A stretch of DNA of 46,244 nt from an uncultured Pelagibacteraceae bacterium (GCA_902559075.1 CACEGO010000006.1:1-46244), one strand, 5' to 3'; positions 25,835 through 35,054 are shown, counted from the first letter of the stretch. Notes: generated from the letters alone by a model not told the origin. Made by a program: numbers and translations.

Positions 25835-27026
25835 TTGCTCTCTCTTTTATAGGCAAATGTATCAAACCTGCAAAAATTGATAATGCGATAGATCCGTACC
25901 AAGCATAATCAAAATTTCCATTCAATTCATAGAACACTCCACTCAAATACGCACCTAAAAAAGATCCAATTTGATGACTTACAAACACTATTCCATATAG
26001 CATACCAACATATTTAGTTCCAAATATATGGGCAACTATACCATTTGTTGGTGGAACAGTAGAAAGCCATAAGAAACCAAAGGTAATGCCAAAAATTACA
26101 GAGTTAATTACACTTGGCGGAAAAAAAATAAAAATGATTATTGAAACACCTCTTAACAAATAAATTGAGCTTAATATATATTTCTTACTGTACCTTGTTG
26201 CTAAATAACCACTAACAATTGTTCCTAACATATTAAAAAGACCAATTAGTGATAGCACAGTTGTAGCACACCAATCTGGTAAACCGTTGTCCATCATATA
26301 AGTTGGAATATGAGTTGCTACTAATGCAATATGCCATCCACATACAAAAAATCCTAAAGTTAGGTAAATAAAACTTTTATTTGATAGAGCTTCTTTTAAA
26401 GCCTCAGTTGCTGTTTGATTGTTATTTTGATTAGTTCCTACTGGTATTTTAGGAGTGCTAACAAATAAAGCAACTAACAAACCTAAGCCTAATAAAAAAC
26501 AAAAATATAACATTGTAGGCTCCCAGCCATTTTCATTTAAAGAATAGCTTACAAATATTGGAGAAACAAAATATCCAAAAGAACCTGCGCTTGTAACTAT
26601 TCCTGTGGCCATTGTTCTTTTTGAGGCAGGATAATGTTTTGCTACTACTGAAACAGGGATGCTAATTGCTGTAGAGCCAAGACCCACACCAATTAAAATT
26701 CCTATTGTATATATAAAATTAACACCTGTATTAAACCCCAAATAAAAAAGTAGTACCCCAGCTAAATAAAATAAAAATCCTATAAAGATTGCGATGCTAC
26801 CACCATACTTATCTGTAATAACTCCAAATAAAGGATTAAAAGCTCCCCATAAAAATAATTGTAAACCCATAGCAAATCCAAATTGTGAAATTGTTATGTC
26901 CAAATCTGTTGAAAAATCAAAATAAAATAATCCAAAAGTCTGTCTAATTCCCAAAGAAATTATAACTACTAAACAACATGCTATAAGTGTTATGAAAGCA
27001 GTTTTATTTGGAAAAAAATTATTCAC
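25812..27026 (-). CDS. MFS transporter
   Basis: A 404-residue major facilitator protein with 12 helices. Typical pieces are QTFGLFYFDFSTDLDITISQ near residue 28, the loop 2-3 motif GVITDKYGG, and ASKRTMATGIVTSAGSFGYF in helix 5; this is closest to the oxalate/formate-antiporter-like or monocarboxylate MFS branch. The gene follows metC by four bases and overlaps pabB by 23, so it is within one transcript. Its substrate cannot be told from sequence; neighbours (amino-acid and folate genes) give no clear hint. Confidence 0.9.
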   Translation of the reverse strand: MNNFFPNKTAFITLIACCLVVIISLGIRQTFGLFYFDFSTDLDITISQFGFAMGLQLFLWGAFNPLFGVITDKYGGSIAIFIGFLFYLAGVLLFYLGFNTGVNFIYTIGILIGVGLGSTAISIPVSVVAKHYPASKRTMATGIVTSAGSFGYFVSPIFVSYSLNENGWEPTMLYFCFLLGLGLLVALFVSTPKIPVGTNQNNNQTATEALKEALSNKSFIYLTLGFFVCGWHIALVATHIPTYMMDNGLPDWCATTVLSLIGLFNMLGTIVSGYLATRYSKKYILSSIYLLRGVSIIIFIFFPPSVINSVIFGITFGFLWLSTVPPTNGIVAHIFGTKYVGMLYGIVFVSHQIGSFLGAYLSGVFYELNGNFDYAWYGSIALSIFAGLIHLPIKERAIERIQPA

Positions 27027-27030
27027 AATT

Positions 27031-28209
27031 TTATTTAATAAATTTCAAAGCTTGTTTTATATCATTTATTATATCTTTAGGATCTTCAAGTCCAATATGC
27101 ATCCTGATTATATGTTCATCTTTGTTTAAATGTGTAAATTGTCTCTTACCTAATGCTTGGTGTGTTTGATAAAGTGCTAAGCTTTCAAAACCTCCCCAAC
27201 TAAACCCATATCCAAAAAGTTTTAATGAATTTACAAATTTTAATACCGAGCTTTTATTTTTTGATTTTATTTTAAATCCTAATAAACCCGAAGCTCCAGA
27301 ATAATATTTCTTCCACAATTTATAATTTTGACTTCCTTTTTTATATGGATAAAAAACTTTTATGATTTTTTTTTGTTTTGATAAAAATTTAGAAACTTTT
27401 AAAGCATTTTCTTGATGTTTGTCTAATCTCACATCTAAAGTTCGAATACCTCTTAGAATTAAATATGCATCATCAGGACCTAATCTTAATCCAGCAACTT
27501 TATTTGTTGCTTCAACTAATTTAAAAACTCGTTTACTTATAGCTAAACTACCACCCATTACATCTGAATGACCAGAATAATATTTTGTTGCAGAAACAAT
27601 TGACATATCAAAACCCAACTTTATTGGTTTAAGAAAATAAGGTGTTCCCCAAGTGTTATCTAATGCTGTATAAATTTTATTTTTCTTTGCTAATGCAACT
27701 ATTTTAGATAAATCTTGAAATTCGAAAGTGTTGCTTCCAGGATTTTCAACAAAAATAAGCTTTGTTTTTTTTGTAATCTTGCTTTTCAGATCATTTAAGT
27801 CATTTGGATTATAAAATATTGCTCTAATATTAAATTTTTTAAGGTATGTTTCTGTTAAAAGTCTTGAGGGAGAGTAAACAGAATCTGTAACAAGTATTTC
27901 ATCATCTGGTTTAACAACACTTAATACTCCGAGGAATATTGAACCAAAACCAGTAGGTGTTAGATAAACCTTATAACATTCCTCTATTTTTCTTAAAATT
28001 TGTTGTAAAGCATATGTTGTTGATGTTCCCTGTCTTCCATAATCAAAGTTTCCACTTACTGGATCTTTCAAATATTTATTTTGGGTTTTTTTAATATCCT
28101 GCATAGATTTAAAAATAATAGTAGAAGCTCTAACCACTGGAGGATTTACTGACTGATTATGAAAATCTTTAGCTGTATGTTTCAGGAAAGTTTTAAAGGA
28201 ATTGACCAT
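27031..28209 (-). CDS. metC: Cystathionine beta-lyase-like PLP enzyme
   Basis: A 392-residue Cys/Met-metabolism PLP enzyme. PLP contacts are seen in YGRQGTSTTYALQQIL near residue 53, LTPTGFGSIFLGVLSVVKPD near 92, and the Schiff-base lysine in SIVSATKYYSGHSDVMGG. GSFESLALY-type C-terminal region is present as WGGFESLALY. The length and motifs match MetC, which splits cystathionine to homocysteine, pyruvate and ammonia; other gamma-family members such as methionine gamma-lyase cannot be fully excluded. It is the first gene of a six-gene minus-strand run. The short gap upstream, shared with the divergent basic-peptide gene, must hold its promoter. Confidence 0.87.
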   Translation of the reverse strand: MVNSFKTFLKHTAKDFHNQSVNPPVVRASTIIFKSMQDIKKTQNKYLKDPVSGNFDYGRQGTSTTYALQQILRKIEECYKVYLTPTGFGSIFLGVLSVVKPDDEILVTDSVYSPSRLLTETYLKKFNIRAIFYNPNDLNDLKSKITKKTKLIFVENPGSNTFEFQDLSKIVALAKKNKIYTALDNTWGTPYFLKPIKLGFDMSIVSATKYYSGHSDVMGGSLAISKRVFKLVEATNKVAGLRLGPDDAYLILRGIRTLDVRLDKHQENALKVSKFLSKQKKIIKVFYPYKKGSQNYKLWKKYYSGASGLLGFKIKSKNKSSVLKFVNSLKLFGYGFSWGGFESLALYQTHQALGKRQFTHLNKDEHIIRMHIGLEDPKDIINDIKQALKFIK

Positions 28210-28281
28210 AAAAAATTTGATATGTTACTAAGACAATGCTATATCCCAAGAAAAACGTCAATAAAATTAAAATAGGACTAA

Positions 28282-28365
28282 ATGAGTTACCCAAAGAAAC
28301 ATAGAGGCCGAAGAAAACAAGGGTCTAAAAAAAGAAGAGCTAAAAGAAAAAATAAGAAAAAATAA
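28282..28365 (+). CDS. 27-residue extremely basic protein
   Basis: A 27-codon ORF, ATG 28282 to TAA 28363-28365, coding MSYPKKHRGRRKQGSKKRRA followed by KRKNKKK; 17 of 27 residues are Lys, Arg or His and there is no acidic residue. A good ribosome site (AGGA at 28274-28277) lies four bases before the ATG, which argues for translation. Such a make-up is that of a small RNA-binding or ribosome-associated protein, like bL36, bTHX or bL37, but the sequence matches none of these that I can recall, and it has no zinc cysteines. It stands between metC and a membrane protein gene. Confidence 0.65.
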   Translation: MSYPKKHRGRRKQGSKKRRAKRKNKKK

Positions 28366-28380
28366 ATTTATAGCAAATTC

Positions 28381-29016
28381 ATGAGAGTAAGCCTTAGAAG
28401 TTTGTGTTTACTTTGTTTTTTAATACCTATAATCACCATAATTATTTCATTTGTTTGGTCAGCCAATTTAAACTTAATAAATTGGTGTGTACCAAATTTT
28501 GAGGGGTGCACATCCATATCTCGAGTTGGAAGATATGAACCTGTAAAATATTTTTTCAAACCTTTAATGTTTATTTATGCAATTTTTCTTTATTATTTTT
28601 GGAAAAATTTTTATGAATTTTTATCAAAAAACAAAATTAATTTATCAAAAATCTTAATATTTTTAGCGTATTGCTCTATTTTATTTTTGGTTCTTTATAT
28701 TATTTTTTTAGGCGAAGGAAAAATTTACAGATTTTTTAGACAAGTTGGAATATTTGTCTATATTTTTTTTACAGTATTAACTCAATTTTTTTTTTCTATT
28801 AAATTTAAAAATACTTTAGGAATAAATATAAAAGTAAAAAATTATTTGTTTTATTACTCTGCAACTGTTACTTTATTAGGAGTATTATTGTTTCCTTTAG
28901 CAATATCTGAAGTGGAAATAATAAATAATTTTAAGAATATTATTTCTTGGAATTATTTTTTGCTAACACATTTTTATTTTATAATTCTTTTTTTTATTTT
29001 AAAAAAAACTAAATAA
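28381..29016 (+). CDS. Six-helix membrane protein with [11 protein letters not shown] motif
   Basis: A 211-residue integral membrane protein with six hydrophobic helices and short loops. The first loop has [20 protein letters not shown], with two cysteines that could form a disulfide in the periplasm. This loop resembles that of FRAG1/DRAM/Sfk1-like membrane proteins, but the link is weak and I give no function. It follows the basic-peptide gene by 15 bases and ends 8 bases inside the convergent mnmA stop region (29009-29016). Confidence 0.7.
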   Translation: MRVSLRSLCLLCFLIPIITIIISFVWSANLNLINWCVPNFEGCTSISRVGRYEPVKYFFKPLMFIYAIFLYYFWKNFYEFLSKNKINLSKILIFLAYCSILFLVLYIIFLGEGKIYRFFRQVGIFVYIFFTVLTQFFFSIKFKNTLGINIKVKNYLFYYSATVTLLGVLLFPLAISEVEIINNFKNIISWNYFLLTHFYFIILFFILKKTK

Positions 29017-30124
29017 TCCAACCACCACCAAGTACTTTATGGCCAAATTGATCTTTACGATAAAATACACAAGCTTGACCTGGTGATATTCCATCCTCTG
29101 GATAAACCAAATTTACTTTAGCATGATTTTTATCTACTAAATCTACTTTTGCCTCAAGTAGTTTTCCAGTTGATCTTACTTTAACATATATATTTTGATC
29201 TAAATCTTTATTATTGGCCAGTAAATTAATTTCTTTAAGAGAAATTTCCGTTTTACCAAGCTCTTCTTTAGGACCTACTATAATTTCATTTTTTTCAGAA
29301 TTAATCTTTACAACATACAAAGCCTCTTTATCTGAAATTTTTATGCCTTTACGTTGTCCAATTGTAAAATTAATAATTCCATCATGTACACCAATTACAT
29401 CTCCGTCTAAATTTTTTATATTTCCTTTCTTAAAAGAGTCTGGTCTAAACTTTTGTATTACTGAAGCATAATCACCATTTGGAACAAAACAGATGTCTTG
29501 ACTATCAGGTTTATCAGCAACGTTTAAATCTAAATCTTTTGCAATTTCTCTAGTTTTTTCTTTTAACATTCCACCTAAAGGGAATCTTAAATAATCTAAT
29601 TGTTCTCTAGTTGTATTGAATAAAAAATAACTTTGATCTCTATTTTCATCAATTGCTCTATACATGTTTGTAGTTTTATTTTCTGTTATACTTTTTACAT
29701 AATGACCGGTAACTAATGCATCGGCTTTAAGTTCTTTTGATACCTCGAATAAATCTTTAAATTTAACCGTTTGATTACACTGAACACATGGAATCGGAGT
29801 TTCACCTTTTAAATAACTCTCAACAAAATTATCTATAACACCTTGTTTAAACTTGTCTTGATAATATAAAATTTTATGCTCTATACCTAGCTTATGAGCA
29901 ACACGTTTAGCATCCATGATATCTTGACCTGAACAACACTGCTTTGATGTAGCTACTTCTTTGCCATCGTCATAAAGTTTTAAAGTTATTCCGATTACAT
30001 TGTAACCATCTTTTTTCATGATTCCTGCAACAGTGGAAGAATCTACGCCACCGGACATTGCAACGACAACTGTCGTATCTGAAGGTTTTTTATCTAAACC
30101 GATAGAATTTAAATCTTTATCCAT
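29009..30124 (-). CDS. mnmA: tRNA-specific 2-thiouridylase
   Basis: A 371-residue MnmA. The PP-loop ATP site SGGVDSS is at residues 24-30, the first catalytic cysteine is in [14 protein letters not shown], the second in [15 protein letters not shown], and the tRNA-binding C-terminal part has [11 protein letters not shown] and [12 protein letters not shown]. It makes the 2-thio group of uridine 34 in Lys, Glu and Gln tRNAs, using sulfur passed by a relay. A 14-residue extension precedes the PP-loop. It is divergent from the DUF3553 gene with a 41-base gap. Confidence 0.95.
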   Translation of the reverse strand: MDKDLNSIGLDKKPSDTTVVVAMSGGVDSSTVAGIMKKDGYNVIGITLKLYDDGKEVATSKQCCSGQDIMDAKRVAHKLGIEHKILYYQDKFKQGVIDNFVESYLKGETPIPCVQCNQTVKFKDLFEVSKELKADALVTGHYVKSITENKTTNMYRAIDENRDQSYFLFNTTREQLDYLRFPLGGMLKEKTREIAKDLDLNVADKPDSQDICFVPNGDYASVIQKFRPDSFKKGNIKNLDGDVIGVHDGIINFTIGQRKGIKISDKEALYVVKINSEKNEIIVGPKEELGKTEISLKEINLLANNKDLDQNIYVKVRSTGKLLEAKVDLVDKNHAKVNLVYPEDGISPGQACVFYRKDQFGHKVLGGGWII

Positions 30125-30165
30125 AAGGTGGTATTTATACTTATTTACAATATAAGTTAAATTAA

Positions 30166-30336
30166 ATGATTTTAGATTATGAACCAGGTGACAAAGTCAC
30201 AAATCCTCAAAAAAAAGAATGGGGTATTGGACAGGTACAATCTATAATTAACGATAAAGTAACAGTTAATTTTGAAAATGTGGGAAAAAAAGTAATTAAT
30301 GCAAAAAATATTGAATTGAAAAAATTAGGAAAATAA
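30166..30336 (+). CDS. DUF3553 family small protein
   Basis: A 56-residue protein from ATG 30166 to TAA 30334-30336. It has the DUF3553 pattern: [20 protein letters not shown] followed by [15 protein letters not shown], a small SH3-like barrel also seen near the end of UvrD-type helicases and CarD-like proteins. Free-standing copies are common in alphaproteobacteria and have no settled function. Two bases separate it from the GTG start of the phosphatase gene, so both are in one transcript. Confidence 0.85.
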   Translation: MILDYEPGDKVTNPQKKEWGIGQVQSIINDKVTVNFENVGKKVINAKNIELKKLGK

Positions 30337-30338
30337 AA

Positions 30339-31103
30339 GTGAACCTTAAAAAGATAGTAGAAGATTTAATAGAAAATTTTTTAAAAGCAGGAGATTTGGC
30401 TATTGAATTAAGAGAAAAAGGTTTAATAAGAAAAATAAAATCAGATAACACGCCTGTAAGTAATGGTGATCTAGAGGTAAATAAGTTTATATCAAATAAA
30501 ATTTCAGAGGTAACTCCAGATATCCCAATAATTTCAGAAGAAACCTCTGAAAATAAAGACAAGCTTAATCTAAAGAATTTCTGGCTTATTGATCCTATCG
30601 ATGGAACTTATGATTATATTAATAATCTAGAGGAATTTACTATTAATGCTGGGTTGATAATTAATAATAGACCCGTTGCTGGATTAATAAATGCTCCTGC
30701 AAAAAAAAGAATGTTTTACTCTTATGAAAAAGGCAATGCATTTGAATTTAGTAACGGTAAAACAATAAATTTAAGCAATATACCTTTAAGGAAATCAGAA
30801 AATTTAAAATTTATTTCTTACTCAACTAAAATAAAACCTGAAATTCAAAAAATTTATGATGAACTAGGCGTTAAGGAAAATATTAGGATGAAAAGTTCAC
30901 TTAAGTTTTGCGTAGTTGCTACGGGTGAATATGATGGATATGTTGCAGAACCTAGGGCATACGAATGGGATATTGCAGCAGGTCACGCAATTTTAGAACA
31001 TTCTGGTGGAACCGTGACTGATTTTGAAGGAAAAGAAATTTTGTACGGTAAAAAGAATTTAAAAAATCCTAGTATTATTTTAAAAAATAAGAATATTTTA
31101 TAA
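30339..31103 (+). CDS. cysQ: Inositol-monophosphatase family, CysQ-like phosphatase
   Basis: A 254-residue Mg2+-dependent phosphatase. Metal ligands are seen in PIISEETSE (Glu-Glu), the DPIDGTYDYI motif near residue 87, and YEWDIAAGHAILEHSGG near 208. The EFTINAGLI stretch and overall length fit CysQ, which removes the 3' phosphate from PAP formed in sulfation and sulfate assimilation. Other family members act on inositol phosphate. Start is GTG at 30339; an in-frame ATG is far inside, so the GTG is preferred. Confidence 0.83.
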   Translation: MNLKKIVEDLIENFLKAGDLAIELREKGLIRKIKSDNTPVSNGDLEVNKFISNKISEVTPDIPIISEETSENKDKLNLKNFWLIDPIDGTYDYINNLEEFTINAGLIINNRPVAGLINAPAKKRMFYSYEKGNAFEFSNGKTINLSNIPLRKSENLKFISYSTKIKPEIQKIYDELGVKENIRMKSSLKFCVVATGEYDGYVAEPRAYEWDIAAGHAILEHSGGTVTDFEGKEILYGKKNLKNPSIILKNKNIL

Positions 31104-31246
31104 TGGATGAGCAGTTAAGAATAATTTTAATAATTATAGTTTCTGTTGCAATTTTTGGATTGTTAGTTTTCGTATTTGTAAAAAATTACATATGGAACAA
31201 GATAAGTCAGCTTGTGAAAGAAGAAAAAAATAAAAAATTAAAGTAA
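31103..31246 (+). CDS. Small single-pass membrane protein (47 aa)
   Basis: A 47-residue ORF whose ATG (31103-31105) shares one base with the stop of the phosphatase gene (TAATG). It has a short polar start (MDEQLR), one strong helix (IILIIIVSVAIFGLLVFVFV) and a charged lysine-rich tail (about residues 33-47), so a type I or tail-out single-pass protein. No family recognised. Coupling to the upstream gene supports translation. Its last nine bases overlap the convergent recX gene. Confidence 0.6.
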   Translation: MDEQLRIILIIIVSVAIFGLLVFVFVKNYIWNKISQLVKEEKNKKLK

Positions 31247-31801
31247 ATTTATTATCTTGAGATATTCATTTTTATCTATATCCATCACCTTTTTTGAAGT
31301 TTCAAAATCAAAACCATTTCTAGCAAGTAAAGATATATCTTTTTTATAAAACAAAGTTCTATTATCCTCTACTCTAGCTGGGCCAATTCTTTTTTTTTTA
31401 CATAATTTTATTGCTGAAAAAAAATCTTGATCAGAATTATCTTCCTTTATTTTTTCAACTGTATCTTTGATAAATGTTTCATTAATCCCTTTTCCAATTA
31501 AATAATTTCTAATTTTATTAATTGAGTTTCCTCTTTGAATCATGTTTTTAGCTTTACTTTCAGAATAAAATTGATCATTTATAAACTTGTTTTTTTCTAG
31601 ATCAGACAAAACAATATCAATGAGTTTATTTACATCTTTTTTTCTTACATCAGATGCTGATAGTTTCATGTATTTTTTCAATAAATATGTTTTGAGTTGT
31701 TGTTTTGAAGGCGCATACTTTTCAACATAAGCAAAGGCAAAATTACGCATCTCATCAACAGTTACTTGGAGCGTTTTTTTTCTATTTCTTATAGGAATCA
31801 T
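31238..31801 (-). CDS. recX: RecX family regulator of RecA
   Basis: A 187-residue helical protein with RecX repeats: NFAFAYVEKYAPSKQQLKTY near residue 20, LEKNKFINDQFYSESKAKNM near 73, and GNSINKIRNYLIGKGINETF near 97. RecX binds RecA filaments and limits recombinase activity. The usual neighbour recA is not in this window. The sequence is lysine-rich and slightly longer than the common 150-170 residues. Convergent with the small membrane ORF, with which it shares nine bases. Confidence 0.85.
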   Translation of the reverse strand: MIPIRNRKKTLQVTVDEMRNFAFAYVEKYAPSKQQLKTYLLKKYMKLSASDVRKKDVNKLIDIVLSDLEKNKFINDQFYSESKAKNMIQRGNSINKIRNYLIGKGINETFIKDTVEKIKEDNSDQDFFSAIKLCKKKRIGPARVEDNRTLFYKKDISLLARNGFDFETSKKVMDIDKNEYLKIINLL

Positions 31802-31827
31802 TGTTAGATTTAATATAATATATCTAA

Positions 31828-32301
31828 ATGATTGAACAAATTTATACTTATTTTACAATTGAGACACTTTACATGTGGATCAACCTTGGAGTTCTACCTT
31901 TTTGGTTTATCTTGATAGTATTTCCGCAATCACATTTAAGTAGAATTTTTGTAACATCAATTTTTCCTTTTTTCATATTAAGTGGTGTGTATATCTTCAT
32001 TATATATAAATCTTATTTAATTGGTTACGATTTTGATGGAAATTTCTCTCTTTATCTGGGTCTAAATGAGCTATCTAGATTGTTTGAAGACCATTTATAC
32101 ATAATGGTATTTTGGACGCATTTCATAGCAATAAACTTATTTATTGGTGGCTGGATTGTTAAAGATTCTCAAAAGTTTTCTATAAACAAAGTTTTGATGG
32201 CTGTACCATTAATTGTAACTTATTTAATTGGTCCAATAGGTTTATTTTTATATTGGATAATTAGAATTTTTTACGCAAAAAGAATTAGTTTATATGAGTA
32301 A
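31828..32301 (+). CDS. ABA4-like (DUF4281) membrane protein
   Basis: A 157-residue protein of four helices with the ABA4-like marks: WINLGVLPFWFILIVFPQSH near residue 17, FEDHLYIMVFWTHFIAINLFIGGWIVKD around residues 88-115, and LIGPIGLFLYWIIR near the end. The family includes plant ABA4, needed for neoxanthin formation, and many bacterial proteins of unknown role. It starts 26 bases from the divergent recX and overlaps the next gene by eight bases. Confidence 0.83.
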   Translation: MIEQIYTYFTIETLYMWINLGVLPFWFILIVFPQSHLSRIFVTSIFPFFILSGVYIFIIYKSYLIGYDFDGNFSLYLGLNELSRLFEDHLYIMVFWTHFIAINLFIGGWIVKDSQKFSINKVLMAVPLIVTYLIGPIGLFLYWIIRIFYAKRISLYE

Positions 32302-32872
32302 TCATATAGATTTTTATTTCGACATAATTAGCCCATATGCATACATTGCTCACAAAAAAATTCTTAAACATAAAAATATCATATTTAATTACAAACCAGT
32401 TTATTTAGGTGGTCTTCATAAGCTAGCTGGAATTGAGTCTCCTGTATTTAATAAATATAAATTAAGAAATAATATCAATGATTGCAATTTAGTTTCTGAA
32501 AAAAATAATATTAAATTCAAATGGAATTCTAATTTTCCAATTAATACTTTAAATATTATGAGAGGTTATATTACTGTAAATAAAAATAAGCAAAATGATT
32601 ATTTGGATTGTTTTTTTGACGCTTATTGGAAAGACAATCTAGACCTATCTAGTATTGAAAATATTTCTAAATTATTAAGTGATTTGAAAATTGATAGTGA
32701 AAAATTTTTTAAATCTATAAAAGAACAATCTATTAAAGATAAATTAATTAATTTGACTGCTGATGCTTTTCAAAAAGAAGTTTTTGGAGCTCCAACCTTT
32801 AAAGTTAATAATAAAATTTTTTGGGGGCAAGATAGACTCGAATATGCCTTGGAAGAAATAAAAAAAAATTAA
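32294..32872 (+). CDS. 2-hydroxychromene-2-carboxylate isomerase-like (DsbA superfamily)
   Basis: A 192-residue thioredoxin-fold protein of the NahD/kappa-GST group. It begins IDFYFDIISPYAYIAHKKI, where the Ser of the FDIISPYAY motif replaces the DsbA cysteine, then KPVYLGGLHKLAGI, and ends in VFGAPTFKVNNKIFWGQDRL, the conserved cis-proline region. Members isomerise hydroxychromene carboxylates or conjugate glutathione; in a marine oligotroph the exact substrate is open. It overlaps the ABA4-like gene by eight bases and shares its stop bases with the convergent rhodanese gene. Confidence 0.87.
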   Translation: MSNHIDFYFDIISPYAYIAHKKILKHKNIIFNYKPVYLGGLHKLAGIESPVFNKYKLRNNINDCNLVSEKNNIKFKWNSNFPINTLNIMRGYITVNKNKQNDYLDCFFDAYWKDNLDLSSIENISKLLSDLKIDSEKFFKSIKEQSIKDKLINLTADAFQKEVFGAPTFKVNNKIFWGQDRLEYALEEIKKN

Positions 32873-33252
32873 ATAATTTTAAAACCACTGTTACTCATCA
32901 CTGCAAATCCACCATCAATATGAGAGATTTTTTCATATCCCATCTCTTTTAATGATTTTACAGCCAAAGCGGACCTAACACCTCCGGCACAAAATAAAAT
33001 AAGTTCTTTGTTTTTATCAACCTGTCCATTTTGTATGATAGGACTATTTGGATCTAAGTAGACTTCAAGCATACCTCTTGGTATATGGCTTGCACCTTGA
33101 ACTCTACCTGCATTATCTAATTCATTTATTTCCCTAATATCTATTAAATTACAATTATTGTTTTCAAATTTTTGATAGGCCTCATCTGCGTTTATTGTTT
33201 TAATTTCACTCAATGCCTCAGAAACTAAATTTTGAATTGATTTGATATTCAT
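32869..33252 (-). CDS. Rhodanese-domain sulfurtransferase
   Basis: A 127-residue single rhodanese domain. It has NCNLIDIREINELDNAGRVQ with the domain start DIRE, then GASHIPRGMLE, and the active-site loop LFCAGGVRSA with catalytic Cys and the Arg of the loop, followed by YEKISHIDGGF. The loop CAGGVR is the six-residue form typical of small bacterial rhodaneses that carry persulfide sulfur. No neighbour indicates the acceptor. Monocistronic; stop bases shared with the gene at 32294-32872. Confidence 0.9.
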   Translation of the reverse strand: MNIKSIQNLVSEALSEIKTINADEAYQKFENNNCNLIDIREINELDNAGRVQGASHIPRGMLEVYLDPNSPIIQNGQVDKNKELILFCAGGVRSALAVKSLKEMGYEKISHIDGGFAVMSNSGFKII

Positions 33253-33292
33253 GTAACTAATATATAATAATTAAATCTAAAAATATATAGTT

Positions 33293-34072
33293 GTGCTCCC
33301 AAAAATATTTAAACCTTATAAATCTATTAAAAAAAATTTAATTCGGGTTGGGCCAAATAAAGATGGAGGATACGTAATAGATAAAAGAGTAATAAAACAA
33401 ATAAAAACAATAATTTCTTGTGGATTAAATGACGATTGGGAATTTGAAAAAGAATTCTTAAAAATTAATCCTAATTGCAAAATATTAGCTTATGATCATA
33501 CAGTTAATAAGAAGTTTTGGAAAAATAGATTTAAGAAAGATTTAATTTCATTTTTTTTACTAAAAAAACTAAGTCTAAAAAAAATTTTAGATATATTTAA
33601 ATATATCGATTACATCAACTTTTTTAAAAAAAATAATAAACATTTTATGAAAAAGGTTGTTTTAAAGAATAACAATAAAAAAGAAATTTCAATTAAAACA
33701 ATTTTAAAAAATCAAAAAAATATACTTTTAAAAATTGATATTGAGGGTGATGAATATAAAATATTAAATGTTGTTAATGAAAATTTTAAGCACATATATT
33801 TATTAATTATAGAATTCCACAATATACATAAAAATATGAATAAAATTAAAAAATTTCTTAATAACTCTAAACTTAAATTAATCCACATTCATGGAAATAA
33901 TTATGCGGGCAAAAATAAAAACAAAGATCCAAATGTGTTAGAATTTACTATGCTAAATTCTAAAAAATTTAAAATAATCAATAATAGATCTAGTTTCAAA
34001 TACCCAATTTATGGCTTGGATTATAAAAATTTTAAAAGACAAAAAGATATTGATTTAAAATTTAATGACTGA
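33293..34072 (+). CDS. FkbM-like methyltransferase
   Basis: A 259-residue protein with a Rossmann-like layout. GPNKDGGYVIDK near residue 20 and TIISCGLNDDWEFEKEFLK near 39 match the opening of FkbM/Methyltransf_21 proteins, and LLKIDIEGDEYKIL near 147 is the family motif. The stretch between (80-130) is unusually rich in Lys, Phe and Asn. Start is GTG at 33293. It overlaps the GT9 glycosyltransferase gene by eight bases, which suggests work on a surface glycan, for example O-methylation of a sugar. Confidence 0.75.
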   Translation: MLPKIFKPYKSIKKNLIRVGPNKDGGYVIDKRVIKQIKTIISCGLNDDWEFEKEFLKINPNCKILAYDHTVNKKFWKNRFKKDLISFFLLKKLSLKKILDIFKYIDYINFFKKNNKHFMKKVVLKNNNKKEISIKTILKNQKNILLKIDIEGDEYKILNVVNENFKHIYLLIIEFHNIHKNMNKIKKFLNNSKLKLIHIHGNNYAGKNKNKDPNVLEFTMLNSKKFKIINNRSSFKYPIYGLDYKNFKRQKDIDLKFND

Positions 34073-35054
34073 AAAAATTTGTATTGTTTATACTCATCAC
34101 AAACTTGGAGACCTTATATGGCAATTACCTTACATCAAGGCTATTAGTGAACATCACAATAATAAGATAGATTTGATTGTAAGGGAAAAAACTCAAGCCA
34201 AAAATATATTAAAAGATATTCCTCATATAAATGTAATAAATTATAATAATTTTAGAAAAGGCTTATTTTACTGGATTGACGTATTTAAATTAATAAAAAT
34301 TTTTTTTAAAATTAAATATTCTCATGTTTATATTTTGGATAAGGTGAATAAACCAGCAATAGCAGCGAAACTATGTGGAATAAAAAATATTATTGGTCCT
34401 GGAATAGGCAAACAAAAAAAATGGCTTACAGCAAAAAAATATTTAACAAACGAAGATTTGAAATTAAGTTATTCTGAACAATCTCAAAAAATTTTAAAAA
34501 TTAATTCAATAACTATAAACAACATTTATCCTGAAATTAATGTAGATTTAAAAAGATTTAAAGAAGGAAATTCCGATTTAGAAATTGAAGGAAAAAAAAT
34601 TGCTTTTGGTATTGACTCTTTTGAAGATTATAAAATGTGGTATGAGGAAGATTTTGTAAAATTGGCAAATAAACTCTATGAAAAAAATCTTTTTGATTAT
34701 ATTTATTTAATTTGTGGTAAGGAAAAATCTTATTTAGCAAAAAATATAAAAAGACTATCAAAAAAAGAGTATTTCATAGATTGTTCTGATAAAAATTTAA
34801 ATGGTATTATTTTTGCCTTAAAAAACTCGAAGTTTTTAGTTGGAAATAATTCTGGACCTATAAATCTTGCTGCGGCACTAAATATTAAATCTTTTGGTTT
34901 AATTGCAAATGATCCAATTGATGAATTGAAATATAGTAAAATTCAAATTATAACCCCTGAAAATTACAACAATATTAGATTTAGAGAAAGAGAAGGAATG
35001 AAAAAACTAAAAGTTGAACATGTATTTAACAAAATAATGGAAAGATTAAATTAA
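34065..35054 (+). CDS. Glycosyltransferase family 9 (heptosyltransferase-like)
   Basis: A 329-residue GT-B enzyme. The opening IVYTHHKLGDLIWQLPYIKA matches the GDxxxxxP acceptor loop of ADP-heptose:LPS heptosyltransferases; the C-terminal donor half has KIAFGIDSFEDYKMW and the strong motif FLVGNNSGPINLAAALNIKS. It likely adds a sugar to lipopolysaccharide core or another envelope glycan at the inner membrane face. It sits between the FkbM-like gene (eight-base overlap) and bcp (directly adjacent stop and start). Confidence 0.85.
   Translation: MTEKICIVYTHHKLGDLIWQLPYIKAISEHHNNKIDLIVREKTQAKNILKDIPHINVINYNNFRKGLFYWIDVFKLIKIFFKIKYSHVYILDKVNKPAIAAKLCGIKNIIGPGIGKQKKWLTAKKYLTNEDLKLSYSEQSQKILKINSITINNIYPEINVDLKRFKEGNSDLEIEGKKIAFGIDSFEDYKMWYEEDFVKLANKLYEKNLFDYIYLICGKEKSYLAKNIKRLSKKEYFIDCSDKNLNGIIFALKNSKFLVGNNSGPINLAAALNIKSFGLIANDPIDELKYSKIQIITPENYNNIRFREREGMKKLKVEHVFNKIMERLN

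Noticed and set aside
28282..28365. Naming the basic 27-residue protein as bL36, bTHX or bL37
   Set aside because: It lacks the bL36 zinc ligands and does not line up with the bTHX or bL37 sequences I recall, so only a general description is given.
29214..29471. Open frame opposite mnmA
   Set aside because: Antisense to conserved mnmA motifs with no independent family signal or ribosome site.
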